DNA from: Agapanthus africanus | Taxonomy: Eukaryota; Streptophyta; Magnoliopsida; Asparagales; Amaryllidaceae | DNA: 64,000 nt | NCBI GenBank assembly: GCA_030015575.1 | Contig: CM057338.1 | Span: 135,557,546-135,621,545 of the forward strand | Direction: 5' to 3' | Shown: positions 8,723 through 20,511 of the stretch, in pieces | Layout of the letters: every line of letters begins with the position of its first letter | Position numbering within the stretch: the stretch's first letter is position 1 | Position numbers and translations under genes: made by a program | The notes under the pieces: generated by a model | The model's input: only the letters and a program-made list of their open reading frames with translations | Database searches by the model: none | Told to the model about the DNA's origin: nothing

Positions 8723-11700
8723 CTATGTTGGTTCAGCACTAAGGTACGGTTTAAGTCGGTGTCCGTTTACTTTGAAAAATGAAACGTCCTTTGGATTTTC
8801 CAAATTCACAGCGCCATGCGGATACATATTCCGCACAAAGTATGGCCCTTTCCTGCGAGATTTGAGCTTACCTGGATGGAAATGTAGCCGGGTGTCGTAA
8901 AGCAACACCTGTTGACCAGGTGTGAAGGTTTTGCGCAAAAGGTGTTTATCGTGAAACACCTTCGTTCGGTTCTTAACGACAACTGTGTTTTCGTAAGCCT
9001 CATCCCTAAGCTCGCTCAATTCGTTCAACTGCAGCTTCCGATAGCTGCCCGCATCTTCGAGAGACAGATTCAGCTCCTTTATCTCCCAAAATGTGCGATG
9101 CTCCATTTCCACAGGAAGGTGGCAAGCCTTTCCGTAAACAAGCCGATAGGGAGACATTCCAAGATCGGTCTTATAAGCAGTTCGAAATTCCCAAAGGGCA
9201 TCAGTGAGTTTCAACGACCAATCCTTATGGTTCTTGAAAACCGTCTTCTCCAGTATCTGCTTGATTTGCCGATTTGAAACTTCGGCTTGCCTACAGGTTT
9301 GAGGGTGGTAGGGAGTAGATAGCTTATGATTAATGGAATATTTTCGCATCAAGGCCTCGAAAGTCTTATTGCAGAAATGAGTTCCATTGTCGCTAATGAT
9401 CGCTCGGGGGTGCCCAAACCGGGAGAAAATATTTTCTTTAAGAAACCTAACAACAACCTTGTTGTCGTTAGTTCGGCTGGGCACAGCCTCGACCCACTTA
9501 GAGACGTAATCAACAGCAAGAAGGATGTACAAGTTCTCAAAAGAGCTGGGAAACAGCCCCATGAAATCTATCCCCCAAACGTCGAAAATCTCCACAACTA
9601 AGATTGGTTGGAGCGGCATCTCGTTCCTTCTTGATATCCGGCCCAAGTGTTGGCACCAGGAGCAAGTCTTGCAGTAGTCATGAGCGTCTTTGAAGAGTTG
9701 TGGCCAGTAGAAACCACACTGGAAGATCTTCTCAGCTGTCTTTCTGGGGCCAAAATGCCCGCCACATGCTTGATCGTGGCAAAATGACAGCACACTCTTG
9801 AATTCATCATCAGGGACACACCGACGAATAATCTGGTCGGGACAGTACTTGAACAGATAGGGTTCGTCCCAGTAAAAGTGTTTTACTTGGGATAAGAATC
9901 GAAGTCTGTCCTGACGTGACCATTCAGTCGGTAGTAATCCTGTGGCCAAATAGTTCACAATATCTGCGAACCGGGGTTCGCAAGATACTGTCAAGAGTTG
10001 TTCATCCGGAAAAATATCGTTGATCGGAATTTGAAGCGACGGGGAAGAAGGAAGTCGTGAGAGATGGTCGGCGACTACGTTCTCATATCCTCTTTTGTCC
10101 TTGATGACAAGGTCAAACTCTTGAAGCAAGAGGATCCAACGTATTAGCCGAGATTTTGCATTTTTCTTCGCAAAAAGATAGCGCAGAGCAGAATAGTCTG
10201 TGTAGACAATGACTGGAAAGCCAATGAGGTAGGGCCTGAACTTTTCTAAAGAAAATACAACAGCCAAGAATTCCTTCTCAGTTGTTGTATAATTATGTTG
10301 GGCATCATTCAGGGTTCGGCTAGAATAATAGATTATGTGCGGCATCTTGTTGATGTGTTGTCCAAGGACAACACCAATGGCAAAGTCGGATACATCACAC
10401 ATAATCTCAAATGGGTGCATCCAGCCAGGAGAAGAAAGAACGGGAGCAGAAGTGAGTGAGCTTTTTAATAACTCGAACGCAGTCACACAGCTCGAGTTGA
10501 AGTCGAATGGCCCGTCCTTGGCCAGCAAAAGAGTCAAGGGCCTAGCAATCTTGCTAAAGTCCTTGATGAACTGTCTATAGAAGCCGGCATGACCAAGGAA
10601 GGCTCGGATGTCTCTGACGCATCTGGGAGGAGGGAGATTGGAAATGAACTCAATTTTCGCTTTGTCAACTTCTATGCCATTTTGCGAAATAATATGTCCT
10701 AAGACAATACCTTCGCGTACCATGAAGTGGCACTTCTCCCAATTCAAAGTGAGGTTCTTGTCCTTACATCGGATAAGGACAGCGTCGAGATGCAGCAAAC
10801 ACTCATTGAAGGAATCGCCAAAGATGGAGAAATCATCCATGAAGATCTCCAAGAATTTTTCCATCATGTCTGAGAAGATTCCCATCATACACCGCTGGAA
10901 GGTAGCGGGCGCATTGCATAACCCAAAGGGCATGCAACGATATGCAAACGTGCCGAAAGGACAAATGAATGTGGTCTTGTCCTGGTCTTTTTCGGCGATA
11001 GGAATCTGATTATAGCAGGAGTAGCCATCAAGAAAGCAGTAGTACTCGTGTCCGGCCAATCGTTCAAGCATCTGGTCAATGAAAGGTAGCGGAAAGTGGT
11101 CCTTCCGCGTTGCGGTGTTGAGTTTTCTGTAATCGATGCATACTCGCCACCCAGTCTGGGTGCGAGTAGGGATTAACTCATTCGCCTCATTGGTTATGAC
11201 CGTTATGCCTGATTTCTTGGGGACAACATGAATGGGGCTAACCCACTGGCTATCAGAGATAGGGTAAATGATACCACTATCCAGACATTTTACGATCTCC
11301 TTTTTTACAGCCTCCTTCATGACTGGGTTGAGTCGCCTTTGTGGATCCCTGGCTGGTTTGGCATCATCCATCAGATGAATGTGATGTTCAACGATCAGGG
11401 GACTAATCCCCTTGATGTCCGCCATGGACCAGCCAAAAGCTTTCCTATTGCTGTGCAAGACCGCAAGAAGGGCTCTCTCTTGCTCGGGAGCTAGAGAAGC
11501 AGAGATGATAACAGGGAGGGTCTCGTTCTCACCCAAGTAAGCATACGTAAGGTGAGACGGCAAAGGCTTGAGTTCGAGCGTTGGAGGTGAAATGATTAAA
11601 GGCAAGATTGGTGAAAAGGTCTCGAACTCAAAGGATTCCAGCAAAGGTTCAAAACGAGTGTAAGCGACCGAGTTGGATGGTTCAGGTAACTCATCCGGAA

Positions 11701-11758
11701 ATTTGAAGGATTCAAACTCGGGTGGTGAGTGGTTAAGATTGTTCGAGAAAGTGAAACA
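8723..11758 (-). pseudogene. pol: Athila pol: reverse transcriptase, RNase H, integrase
   Basis: An open frame of about 1011 codons follows a TAG at 11759-11761. Numbering below starts at 11644. RT spans about residues 110-300 with [10 protein letters not shown] (~205) and the catalytic FMDD at 268-271. RNase H follows with D417 and YTDYSALRY (~482). Integrase has the HHCC zinc site (H623, H630, C661, C664) and the DDE triad D693, D752, E788, the last two 35 residues apart. The C-terminal GPY-type module is near residues 925-945. All key residues look intact, which is unusual for this window. The enzyme would copy element RNA into DNA and insert it. It is classed as a pseudogene only because upstream stops block the gag-pol frame. 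No separate ATG start is evident. Confidence 0.93.
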
Positions 11759-13258
11759 CTAGTAGTCATTGTCGGGAGCAGAAACAGCAGCATGTTCGAA
11801 GAGGAACGCACTAGTGGCGTTAAAGTTATCGTGATCGAACAAAAACTCTTCGAATTCACACTCTTCCGGGGTGATCTCCTGGATTGAGCAAACGTCTAGT
11901 ATATGATCATTAGGTTCGGAGGGCTGATTCCCCAACCTAAAAATGTTGAGTTCAATTGTCATATTTCCAAAAGATAGGTTCATCGAACCATTTCGACAAT
12001 TGATCACAGCATTTGAGGTTGCAAGGAATGGGCGACCGAGTATCACCGGAATTTGATTCCGGGGGTTAGCTACAGTCTGTGTGTCCAAAACAATGAAGTC
12101 AACGGGGAATATGAAGTCCCCGACCTTGATTAACACATCCTCTAACTCACCCCTAGGATGGGTGATTGATCGGTCGGCCATTTGGAGAGTATAGTGTGTG
12201 GGTTTCAGCTCTCCTACACCTAGTTGCTGATATACTGAGTATGGAAGCAGGTTAACAAGGGCACCAAGATCTAAAAGTGCGCGGTTGATGTTCTTATCCC
12301 CAATGGTAATAGAAATCGTAGGACAGCCAGGGTCTTTCCGTTTTTGCGGTAAAGATTGGGTAAGAGCATCACTCGCAGCACTAGCCAAGAAAACTTTCTT
12401 GGGTACCTGAGACTTCCTCTTTTTCATGCACAAGTCCTTTAAGATTTTTGCGTAGGACGGGACTTGTTGGACAACATCTAAAAGGGGATTGTTGATGTTA
12501 ACCTGCTTAAACAACTCCAGAATCTTCTCCATTTGTGGATTTTTTTTATTGGACTTCAACCGGTTTGGAAATGGAATGTTTTTAAAATTGGTTGAATCCA
12601 ATGTTTGTGGAGGAGATTGTGGAGTTGGGACGGATCCCAGAGCTTGTGTTTTCGTGGAGTGAGAAATGGGTCCGTTTATAGCAGAAGAAGAACCTTTTGA
12701 AGAATGAAGATTAGGTTCAGAAGACGAAGGAGAAGAAGAAGAAGAAGAAGAAGAAGAAGAAGAAGCGGCCGGGGTGTCATCGTTAATCCGTGTGCCAATA
12801 TTGTTTTGCAGCATCCTTCCCGATCTCAATGTAGTCACGACACTCACATTATGGTTCTGTTGTTCAAGAGCAACATGCACATTATGTGGGTGACCGGGAT
12901 TTGGGAGTGGTTGAGATGGAAGCTTCCTTTTTTCTCGCTCGCTTAACGCCGCATTCAGCTGTGCAATCTGGGCTTCGATGGTCTTGATGCTTTGCCTGTG
13001 TGCAGCAGTGTGTTGCACCAAAGACTGAATAGACGACTGGATGTTTGCTGTGGATTGTGTCGATTGTTTAACGAACGCCTCCAGACTTCGTTCGAGCGAG
13101 GAAACCTTATCGTTGTTTGACGAAATAAAATTGTTTTGGGGAAAAGAATTGTTGGGTGCAAAGTTGTTCGTCTGATTTTGAAAAGGTTGGGGTTGGAAGG
13201 GCTGCTGAAACTGATGTTGAGTTTGTTGTTGCGCTTGTTGTTGCGGAGGAGGGGCCCT
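11759..13258 (-). pseudogene. Athila gag C-terminal coil, aspartic protease and linker
   Basis: Open from just after the TAG at 13259-13261 to the TAG at 11759-11761, in the same frame as pol. The first part has a helical stretch (SSLERSLEAFVKQS at about 13060-13106), then a serine run encoded by a (GAA)n tract at 12728-12767. The protease core reads ALLDLGALVNLLP with the active-site D-L-G (about 12260-12275) and the second landmark ILGRPFLATSNAVI. The protease matures the Gag-Pol polyprotein. It ends in an acidic linker (EFEEFLFDHDNF). The linker and the coil both have matches in the ORF of the non-autonomous element at 60421-61860. Confidence 0.88.
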
Positions 13259-13713
13259 CTAGAAATTGTTGCCTTGGAATTGATGCTGATTCTGATTCCA
13301 GGCGAAATTGGGGTGGTTCCTCCAACCGGGATTGTAGGTGGAAGAGTATGGATCATTTCTTGGTCTTTGCTGAAATGCAACATTAACCTGATCCTGTCCT
13401 TGAGATGGTGGATTGTAAGGACACTCTTCGGTTAAGTGAGAAGGATCGGAACAACAAGCACAAATGGTACGAAGGGGAAGAACAGGGGCAAGAGCAGGAG
13501 ATGAAAATTTGCTCTCTATCGCTTCAAGTTTTCTCGTTATTGCAGCCATTTCAGCTTTCATCGCAATAGAGACATCAAGTTGGTGAATGCCTAACCAGTA
13601 GAAGTGGAGGAAGAAAAAGAAGTCGGTCTAGTGCTCTTCCATTGAAGCATTTGTTCCGCAAGGTCGTCGAAGAATTGCCACGCTTCCTCGTTAGATTTCG
13701 ATAGGAAGTGACC
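13259..13713 (-). pseudogene. Athila gag C-terminal part with zinc knuckle, frameshifted
   Basis: Continues gag after the TAG at 13714-13716 in the original frame for about 45 codons (GHFLSKSNEEAWQFFDDLAEQM), then shifts frame. The frame starting near 13561 has a CCHC knuckle read as CACCSDPSHLTEECP, followed by a Gln/Asn-rich tail. It ends at a TAG at 13259-13261. The knuckle would bind element RNA during packaging. Confidence 0.85.
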
Positions 13714-14556
13714 CTAACAAATGGTTTCCAACAACTGCTTGGTTGCTGGGTTCAGGCCCTCGTATAAGGTTTGGCAAAGTTGCCATTTCTCAATACCATG
13801 GTGAGGGCACTGAACAAGAAGGTCTTTATACCTGCCAAAGCACTTCCAAAAGGGTTCAGTAGGAAGCTGGGAGAATTGGTTGATTTCGTTACGGATCCTA
13901 GCAGTTTTATGATTCGGATAGAATTTCTTGAGAAACGCTTTCACAAACTCGTCCCAACTGTTTATGGAGTGGGAAGCAGTGCTATACTGCCACTTTTTAG
14001 CAAGATCGCACAAAGTGAACGGAATGACCTGTAGCCGTATAGCATCGTCCGACAGCTGGGTAGTTTTCATCATGGCACAAACATTTTGGAACTTGTAGAT
14101 GAAGATATAGGCATCTTCAGATTCAAGCCCATGAAATTTCGGAAGCATGTTAATGAAGTGGGTCTTAATTTCAAAATTATCCCCATTGGCCGGTGGAAGG
14201 GAAAGACAGGTGGGAAGTGCAGAGCGGGTGGGATAGAAACGATCCTGGAGCGCAGTTCGCTGTGGCGCTACGACAGACGGTAGTGCTGGGTTATTCGCAT
14301 CCATAGGAGGTCGAATCAATCCCGGGGGAGTTGAAGGGATGTTTGGATTAAATCCTGACATCGCGGAAGAAGAGGTTGGTGATGGTGAAGGTGAGGATGT
14401 ATGAACAGAATTCCGGTCAACGTCGGAGTTGGGCGGCAAAGGTAAGTATGAAAGAGGCGTGGACGTAGTTTCGACGTCTGAGTCGATCGCGTAGTCGGTA
14501 GCGACTAACGTAACGCGGACTAGGCGGGCGCTAGTGTCCCGAGTCCAAGCGGACAT
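13714..14556 (-). pseudogene. gag: Athila gag, N-terminal and core capsid domain
   Basis: An ATG at 14554-14556 opens 280 codons ending in TAG. The first ~90 residues are Ser/Pro-rich. The core from about residue 130 has the gag pattern of plant Ty3/gypsy elements (FKFPxx-type Pfam Retrotrans_gag): FKFQNVCAMMKTTQLSDD, SWDEFVKAFLKKFYPNHKT, FGRYKDLLVQCPHHGIEK, LYEGLNPATKQLLETIC. Gag forms the virus-like particle in which reverse transcription occurs. The TAG cuts the protein just after the core, and the following codons keep typical Athila sequence, so the stop looks like decay and not a natural end. Confidence 0.9.
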
Positions 14557-15733
14557 ACACTAAACGAGTTTAGTATAGTCAAAGCGGAGAAGGTGAGGGT
14601 AAGAAAACGTCAATGGAGAAATACGATGGGTGGTGGGTGAAAAAAATGGATTCTGGCGACAAAGGGCAAGTTTTTATAAAATTTTTTGGTTTTTTTTTGG
14701 TTTTTTTTTCTTTTTCAGAAAGAGCTTTACATAAATATGTACGGACTCACAGACAAAATATGCACAATCACACCTAGATCTAGGGTCACCTAGGTCAGCT
14801 AGGCAGCTCCTAACTGTTCCAAAGGGCTAGAAATAGGACCTCAAACCGCCTCTTCTCCGCCAATTGCGCCAGATAAGTGCCAGGTAAGTAGGAGGCTCTC
14901 CACTACGTAAGTAGTGGTCCTAATTAAGTAACCACTTGCCTTGGACACACTTTCCTAGACACCGCAAAGTCAGGATAGGATAAACGGCCGATGCCTGTAA
15001 CTAGTCCTCTGTCCTAATGAGCGCGAAGTCTTTAGGGCTGAGTCTAGTATTTTTTAATTAAACAATGGTCAATGCATATGCTTTTTGTGATTTCTGGGGT
15101 CCTGAGAAGGGTGATGAAATCCCCACACAATCTGGATTGGTTTCAAGCCACTTAAAGTCCGTATTAATAAATGCAAAGCAGTAACAATCAACTGCAATCT
15201 TTTTTTATTTTTTAGCGCAGCGCAACGAATCCTGCACAAAAACAATTTATTGGAAGGGGGAAGAGAATTTGCACAAAGAATGCTGCAGAAAACACAGTTC
15301 AGTGGAGTCCAGAGGAGTGGGGAGGACCCTGAAGGCACCAAATGGCCGCGGATCCGCGGCCAAACACGTACTTAGGCCGCGGTTCCACGGCAATAAGGAG
15401 GGATTGGGCCTCTAATTTTTTTGTGTGTGCTTGATGGGGTGTTCTCTTCTTGTCTGGAGCTCCTGAATCTTGATTTGCTTACTGGATTTGCTCCAGAATC
15501 TTTCAGTAGACCGTTTTTTCCGTCTTGATCACCCGCGGTGTAGCCGCAAGATATGGGTCTAACATCCCACGTCTTTGGCACTGAACTCGACCTTTCCTTT
15601 TCTCCTGCACACTTGCACAAACACTAATAAAAAATAACAAGATGATTTTTTTACAATATATTTTTTTTTGTTTTTCGGTTATGTTTATATTCACAAATTA
15701 ACCTGAAATTACACAAAGAAATAAACTATCGTC
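14557..15733 (-). other. 5' leader of element A
   Basis: About 1.2 kb between PBS and gag ATG, without a supported ORF. It carries a paired GC palindrome at 15343-15391, about 340-410 nt after the PBS. It also has a hairpin CCACTACGTAAGTAGTGG near 14898-14915. A T-rich run lies at 14680-14720. Confidence 0.75.
15343..15391 (-). other. Paired GC palindrome in Athila leader
   Basis: A perfect GGCCGCGGATCCGCGGCC at 15343-15360 and a second copy GGCCGCGGTTCCACGGC at 15375-15391, separated by 14 nt. It lies downstream of the PBS in the RNA leader. The centres are AT and TT, so pairing of the two has a mismatch. Confidence 0.85.
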
Positions 15734-15751
15734 TCCCCGGTAACGGCGCCA
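15734..15751 (-). promoter_or_regulatory. Primer binding site, tRNA-Asp type
   Basis: Minus-strand TGGCGCCGTTACCGGGGA, 2 nt inside the 5' LTR. This is the usual Athila-type PBS, complementary to the 3' end of tRNA-Asp. One base differs from the common TGGCGCCGTTGCCGGGGA. Confidence 0.9.
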
Positions 15752-16715
15752 TTTGATTGGTAGAGTTTTTGCGTGTTCAAGTTTACTACCGCAATCAAGA
15801 CGGTTTCGCTTGTAGCTAACCGGTTGAGTACGGGTCGTCCGCAGGGAGATGGGAATCTTTTTCTATGTGCTTTAACGAGTTAAGTCCAAATATCCAGATT
15901 TGTTTGAGAATAACTATGTGCTAAAATGTTATATAAAGAGAGCTTGTTAGGGTTACGATTAGATTAGTTTGAGTTAGGAGTCGCTCACTTCTTTCGTTGC
16001 CACTCTTAATATCGGTGTTACGGTAATCGGAAACAACGGGGATTACCACGACTAGGAAGAAACTTGCGAGTATAAGCTAGGCTTTCCAACGCTTAAGTTC
16101 TTCCTTTTGGTGCTTGTCCGTCCGTTCTTGGCTCTTAGCCTTAATCTCCGGTTAATTAAACCACAACCGGTCTCACAAAGGAATCACCGCTATCATGTAG
16201 AATAGGGTGCCGTAGGGAGCGGATTGTGGTTCAATTAACGGGAGTCCGAATTAAGATGTTGGGCAAGGAAAGAGTGAGAGAGATTTTCTTCTCTCAAACT
16301 TTTCTTATCCTACCCTAACAAGTAAGAAAACTACTCACCCATTACAAGAAAAAGGAAAATAAAACAAAAGGAGGAAGATAGAAAGAAAGAGGTTAGAAGA
16401 TTACAACTAGCTATTTGAGACCTCACCTTGGCAAGGATCAAGCTTAAGTATCATTGTTGTTAAGGATAAAGTAAAATGGAAGAAGAAAGAAACAAATAAC
16501 AAATAACAACAACTAGATTAGCAAATAAAAAATACAAGCAATTAACATAATAAGACAAGCATGATAACAAAAGGAACTCTTTTATTCATCACTTTACTCA
16601 TAAAAGCTCACTACAAGATTTTAATGGAGAAAAGATGATAAGAGGAAGAAGAACAACAAAGTGTATCTAAAATTTTACACAAGAATAAGCACCCTTCACT
16701 TGGCATTGTTCTGGG

Positions 16716-16725
16716 CTATTTATAG
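16716..16725 (-). promoter_or_regulatory. TATA box of element A 5' LTR
   Basis: Minus-strand CTATAAATAG. The same element lies at 6411-6420 in the 3' LTR and at 58879-58889 in the related non-autonomous element, with similar distance to the GC palindrome pair. Confidence 0.75.
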
Positions 16726-16814
16726 GCAGGAAACTGAAAACCTAGGGCAACAATCTGTCCTCACATAAAATTACCAATCTGCCCCTGAAAAGTCGTCAGC
16801 TGAAGAGCCTATAC

Positions 16815-16863
16815 GGCCGCGGATCCGCGGCCTAACCCCCCTGTTGGCCGCGGATCCGCGGCC
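16815..16863 (-). other. Paired GC palindrome in Athila U3, perfect copies
   Basis: Two perfect copies of GGCCGCGGATCCGCGGCC (16815-16832 and 16846-16863) separated by 13 nt that themselves can extend the stem (AAC with GTT). This is the best-preserved pair in the window. Confidence 0.95.
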
Positions 16864-17324
16864 ATCTTGATGATTTAGGTCACAGGGTTTTGTGGGATTC
16901 CCTGGTTGGCTATACTCTTTAGTGTGGAATATGTTGTTTCTCAGAAGCTTTTCACAATTTTTCCAGAATTTCAGCAGATCAAAAGGTGATGTGATGTGGA
17001 TCTTTTGCCATGATTTTTCTTGAGCTCCGCGTAGATATGTTGGATCTTGTGTTAACATTGAGTTTTGTGCATGAAAATGACAACGATTTGCCATTTTGTC
17101 CCTTAAACTGGTGTGCGGCAACATACGGATAGAGAGCGGAGAACTGTGTTTTATTTGTGGTTGGTAGTAATCCGGAATTTGTCGTGCTTTTCCATGAATT
17201 TCACTGTTTAGACCTGAGAACCTGTATCCTGCAATTAACTAGCAAACACGGCTCAAGAGTACCTATCGATAAGCAATGTGATAAAAATTGGGCGGTATAA
17301 AAATGCAAAAATATGATATGAACA

Positions 17325-17490
17325 CCATTTTATATGATATTGTATGTTAAGAATATTTATTAGAAATATTTGATATGATATGCATATTTTAATTACTAAT
17401 ATTTCATATAAATATTATATGCATGTATTTTCCCTCATTATATTAAATATAATATAGAAACATGTGATAATAAACTTTTCACGCATAAAA
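17325..17490 (-). mobile_element. Old Athila LTR, part 2 of 3
   Basis: AT-rich DNA between two insertions. It begins with the CCATT duplication of element A and ends with the TAAAA duplication (17486-17490) of chromovirus B. No gene. It was contiguous with 5455 and 47424 before those insertions. Confidence 0.7.
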
Positions 17491-18159
17491 TGTAACACCC
17501 TAGTTCAGTTATACCATATTTGAGTTGATTATTTTATTTATTGTGTGGCTATTTCATGTTTTATTAGTTTTTGGTTGCGGATAGTGGTTTGGTTTCTGTG
17601 CTTGGTATCCGACCCGACTCGCATACTTGAAATCCGTCTTAGTTCCTATTTATGAGTTATCCCTGCTAGTGCTGAGGATTCATGCTTGCATATAATCCAT
17701 TTACTTGCATTATATCTGGCATCTACATTTTTTTAATAATACAAATATAATCAAATAAAATAATTTAAAAATATTTAGCATGGCCTGCATCATTCCTCTG
17801 ACCCTGTGGTAGCATCCGTGTATCGTGTTCACGTCCCGTTTAGTGAAACGGACTCGTTTGGATCGCTACGTGCACGCGACGTGTATCCGTTCTTGGGGGT
17901 ATGCATTTTCTTTAACCGGACATTGCTTTTTGGTTTTGGTTGATACGTATATTATCCGTATTTTAAACCGTAATTTTAGACCCTACCCTAGCGTATTTTG
18001 GAATATTTTTGTATTTGCCAGAATACTCATATTTAACTAATATTATATTCTTATAATATTAACTCTTATATATATATATATATATTATATATGTTTCTTT
18101 AACAAAAAAATATTTTAATATTCTAAACCAATCCTAACTCTCACCTCCCCTCTATCTGC

Positions 18160-18203
<44 letters not shown>

Positions 18204-20484
18204 CAAAAACATATGTTTTTATAATCGAATCCTAACTCAAATCTCTGCCTCTTTCTCTCTCCCGTTTATTATATTCATAATAATAATTCTTTATTTTTCA
18301 AAACCTATTCTCACCCCCACGTCCCTCTTTCTCCTTCGCCTCATCTTCGTTCCCGCCTCCGCGAAACCAAAACCCTAACCCACGCCCGACCCAAGCCCTC
18401 GTCGCCAACCTCCCCACGACCGTCCCGACCTCACCTTCACCGCCTCCACCTTCTCTTCCTCCATCCCCGACGCCCCAGCAGCAAACCCGACGAACCCACA
18501 AACCTAGAACCCCGACCTCGACTTCACCCCCTCATCGCCGATCTCCTCGATGACTTCACCCCGACCTCGTCACCTTCTTCATCTCCTCTCCACTCCTGAG
18601 CATCCCCGACAACACCTACCAAACTCTTTGCAACCCAACCCTCGACCTACCCACAACCCCGACGCCACAAACCCTACAGCCCCGACCTCGACCCAACCTC
18701 CACCGCCAGTAACCCCTCGTCATTGTTACCCTTTTATCCTCTTCTCCTCTGACCCCAAAACCCAGAACACCACAATCCCATAACCCTTATCCCTGCATAA
18801 GAACCCCGACACTAAGAACCGCAGCCCACTACCCCTTGCCGGAAAACCCCATTGCTGGAGACCTACGACTCGTTGCCACCCTCTCTGTCCTTGCTTCTGT
18901 CCCAAATCCAGAGCACTAAACCAATCCCTTCTCCTCTTCTTCTACTTCTTCTTTTCTTTTCTTTTCTTAAATCATGTTTTCCGGTGATCGCCAGAGCTGT
19001 ACTCGTTGTCGGCAATCCGGGCGATCCAGTCGTCATCCTCAGCCAGCGTGGTCACGTTCTTAAGTGGCTGGTCCTGTTTTGTACGCGCGTGTGTACATTG
19101 CGACGTTTACCCGACGTCGGACGCGGCGTACGCACCCCGTCGTGGGATCCGATCAGGCAAGTTTATCTTGCCACATGCTATGCTATTATATTTGCATCCA
19201 TATGAATAAAAATATTATATGTTTATTGCATTGTGCATACCTGTTATAGTTTATCGTTTTTACGTTATCCGTTCATATCCGTACTGTTTATTACATATTT
19301 AATTGCATGCCGGAGCCTGATTATTGCATGTTACTGCTATATTCATATATCAAACTTGCTAGTGTGTATCATACGACTCATAGACACATATTATGTATCA
19401 CTGATTATTACTTATGCATCCGTGCTTTTACGTGTTTCGATACTTGTTACAGTTTTATTTTGGGCATCCGTTTGATACATATACACTACCTGTTATGACC
19501 TAATACACCACTGCTTGACTTGATACCTAATCTTATTACTAATGGCGACAATCCTGACTTGTCGTCCTGATGGACGTATCCTGATGTCTATTTAGACAAA
19601 ACCTGTACCTGCTTGATCCTGTGTTGGAATTAGCTCCAGATTTATCAATACCTGACTTGAATACATAAGTTGGGGGTAAGAGGAAATCAATGATGAAACC
19701 TGACTTGTAACTCAACAGTTTGATACTTATATTGATCAGTTTTTAAGGGCTAGGCCAGTTCCGGGATGATACTGCTGACATCATTCGTCTGTACATGTTA
19801 CATGTTTAGTGCTTAGCGCTACGTCTCAGATTCAGCCCGAGATTCTAGACCGTGGTCTCGGGCACGCATGGGACATTATTGAGTTATATCAACGATTCCA
19901 TTAAATTGATTTCATAACTTTAGAATAGATAACCCAGCAGTACAGTTTAGATTACTCACCGCACTTCACATACATATATACACCTCTCTGTTTCATATCT
20001 ATGTTTACTTATTATATTCATGTTATCGTTTATATTCATGCCTGCATATCTCGTTGCATCCTGGTTATTTTTCTATTGTTTGATATTATGAAACACTGAC
20101 GTCTGGGTTCTGCATGGCCAAGTTTCTCTATCTCTATCACAGGCTGACCAGGAGTATTGTAGCCGTCAAGCCGAATAGTGAGGAGCATGTTAGCGATAGC
20201 TTAGTTTTGTTTTCTTTCCGCAGTTTTATTTCCTGATGTGAACCCGTATTTTGGACGTATTTCCAGATGTTACTGTTTATTGGATTTATTGCTTCCGCAT
20301 ATATATTTCTTGACTCTTTTATTCTGGCAGATGGACATGTACTAATTAGTTTTATGTTTTACTATTCTTGATATCTTATAGACAGCCGTAATGTGACTGT
20401 GGAGAGATGTTTCCTAGCTATAGGTAGCATGGTTGGCTCTATCATATGCCGATCTTAGCACACTCTGAGAAGCGGGACATGACA
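17491..20484 (+). repeat. 5' LTR of chromovirus B, 2994 bp
   Basis: It contains (TA)n tracts at about 18068-18090 and 18164-18200. A C-rich block at 18300-18900 reads like proline-rich peptide in several frames (18550-18783), but the two LTR copies do not keep the same frame, so I do not call a gene. A T/C-rich tract and TTTTCCGG follow. The last 150 bp carry the phrase shared with the fragment at 1449. Confidence 0.93.
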
Positions 20485-20493
20485 GGGTTTTTT

Positions 20494-20511
20494 TGGTATC
20501 AGAGCCATAGG
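20494..20511 (+). promoter_or_regulatory. Primer binding site, initiator tRNA-Met type
   Basis: TGGTATCAGAGCCATAGG lies 9 nt after the LTR end. TGGTATCAGAGC is complementary to the 3' end of plant initiator tRNA-Met. The gap is larger than usual and contains a run of T, probably a later expansion. Confidence 0.9.

Larger units (their letters stand above)
5456..17324 (-). mobile_element. Element A: Athila-type Ty3/gypsy retrotransposon, 11.9 kb
   Basis: Structurally complete on the minus strand: 5' LTR 15754-17324, PBS, leader, gag, protease, RT-RNase H-integrase, long 3' UTR, PPT and 3' LTR 5456-6988. It is flanked by CCATT. Lineage is called from the RT ([24 protein letters not shown]), the tRNA-Asp-type PBS (TGGCGCCGTTACCGGGGA) and the gag pattern. 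The two LTRs differ by a few percent by eye, so the insertion is not recent. Three in-frame TAG codons and one frameshift interrupt gag-pol. It has no env-like gene that I can recognise. Confidence 0.93.
15754..17324 (-). repeat. 5' LTR of element A
   Basis: 1571 bp, TG...CA on the plus strand (TGATTGG to GATATGAACA). It drives transcription on the minus strand, with TATA box CTATAAATAG at 16716-16725 and a paired GC palindrome about 90-140 bp upstream of it. It is followed by the target duplication CCATT. Confidence 0.95.

Noticed and set aside
8912-9277. Plus-strand ORFs across element A pol (e.g. 8912-9277, 10608-11009)
   Set aside because: They are antisense shadows of the long pol frame with no domain of their own.
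12728-12767. (GAA)n tract as a regulatory repeat
   Set aside because: It lies in frame in element A and encodes the serine run of the gag-protease linker.
5456-17324. Env-like gene in element A
   Set aside because: The space after pol has no open frame on the coding strand with a signal peptide or membrane segments.
18550-18783. Proline-rich ORF in chromovirus LTR (also 45317-45628)
   Set aside because: The two LTR copies are open in different frames and there is no domain; it reflects the C-rich block.
20494-20511. tRNA gene fragments at TGGTATCAGAGC and TGGCGCC sites
   Set aside because: They match only tRNA 3' ends, next to LTR ends: these are primer binding sites.
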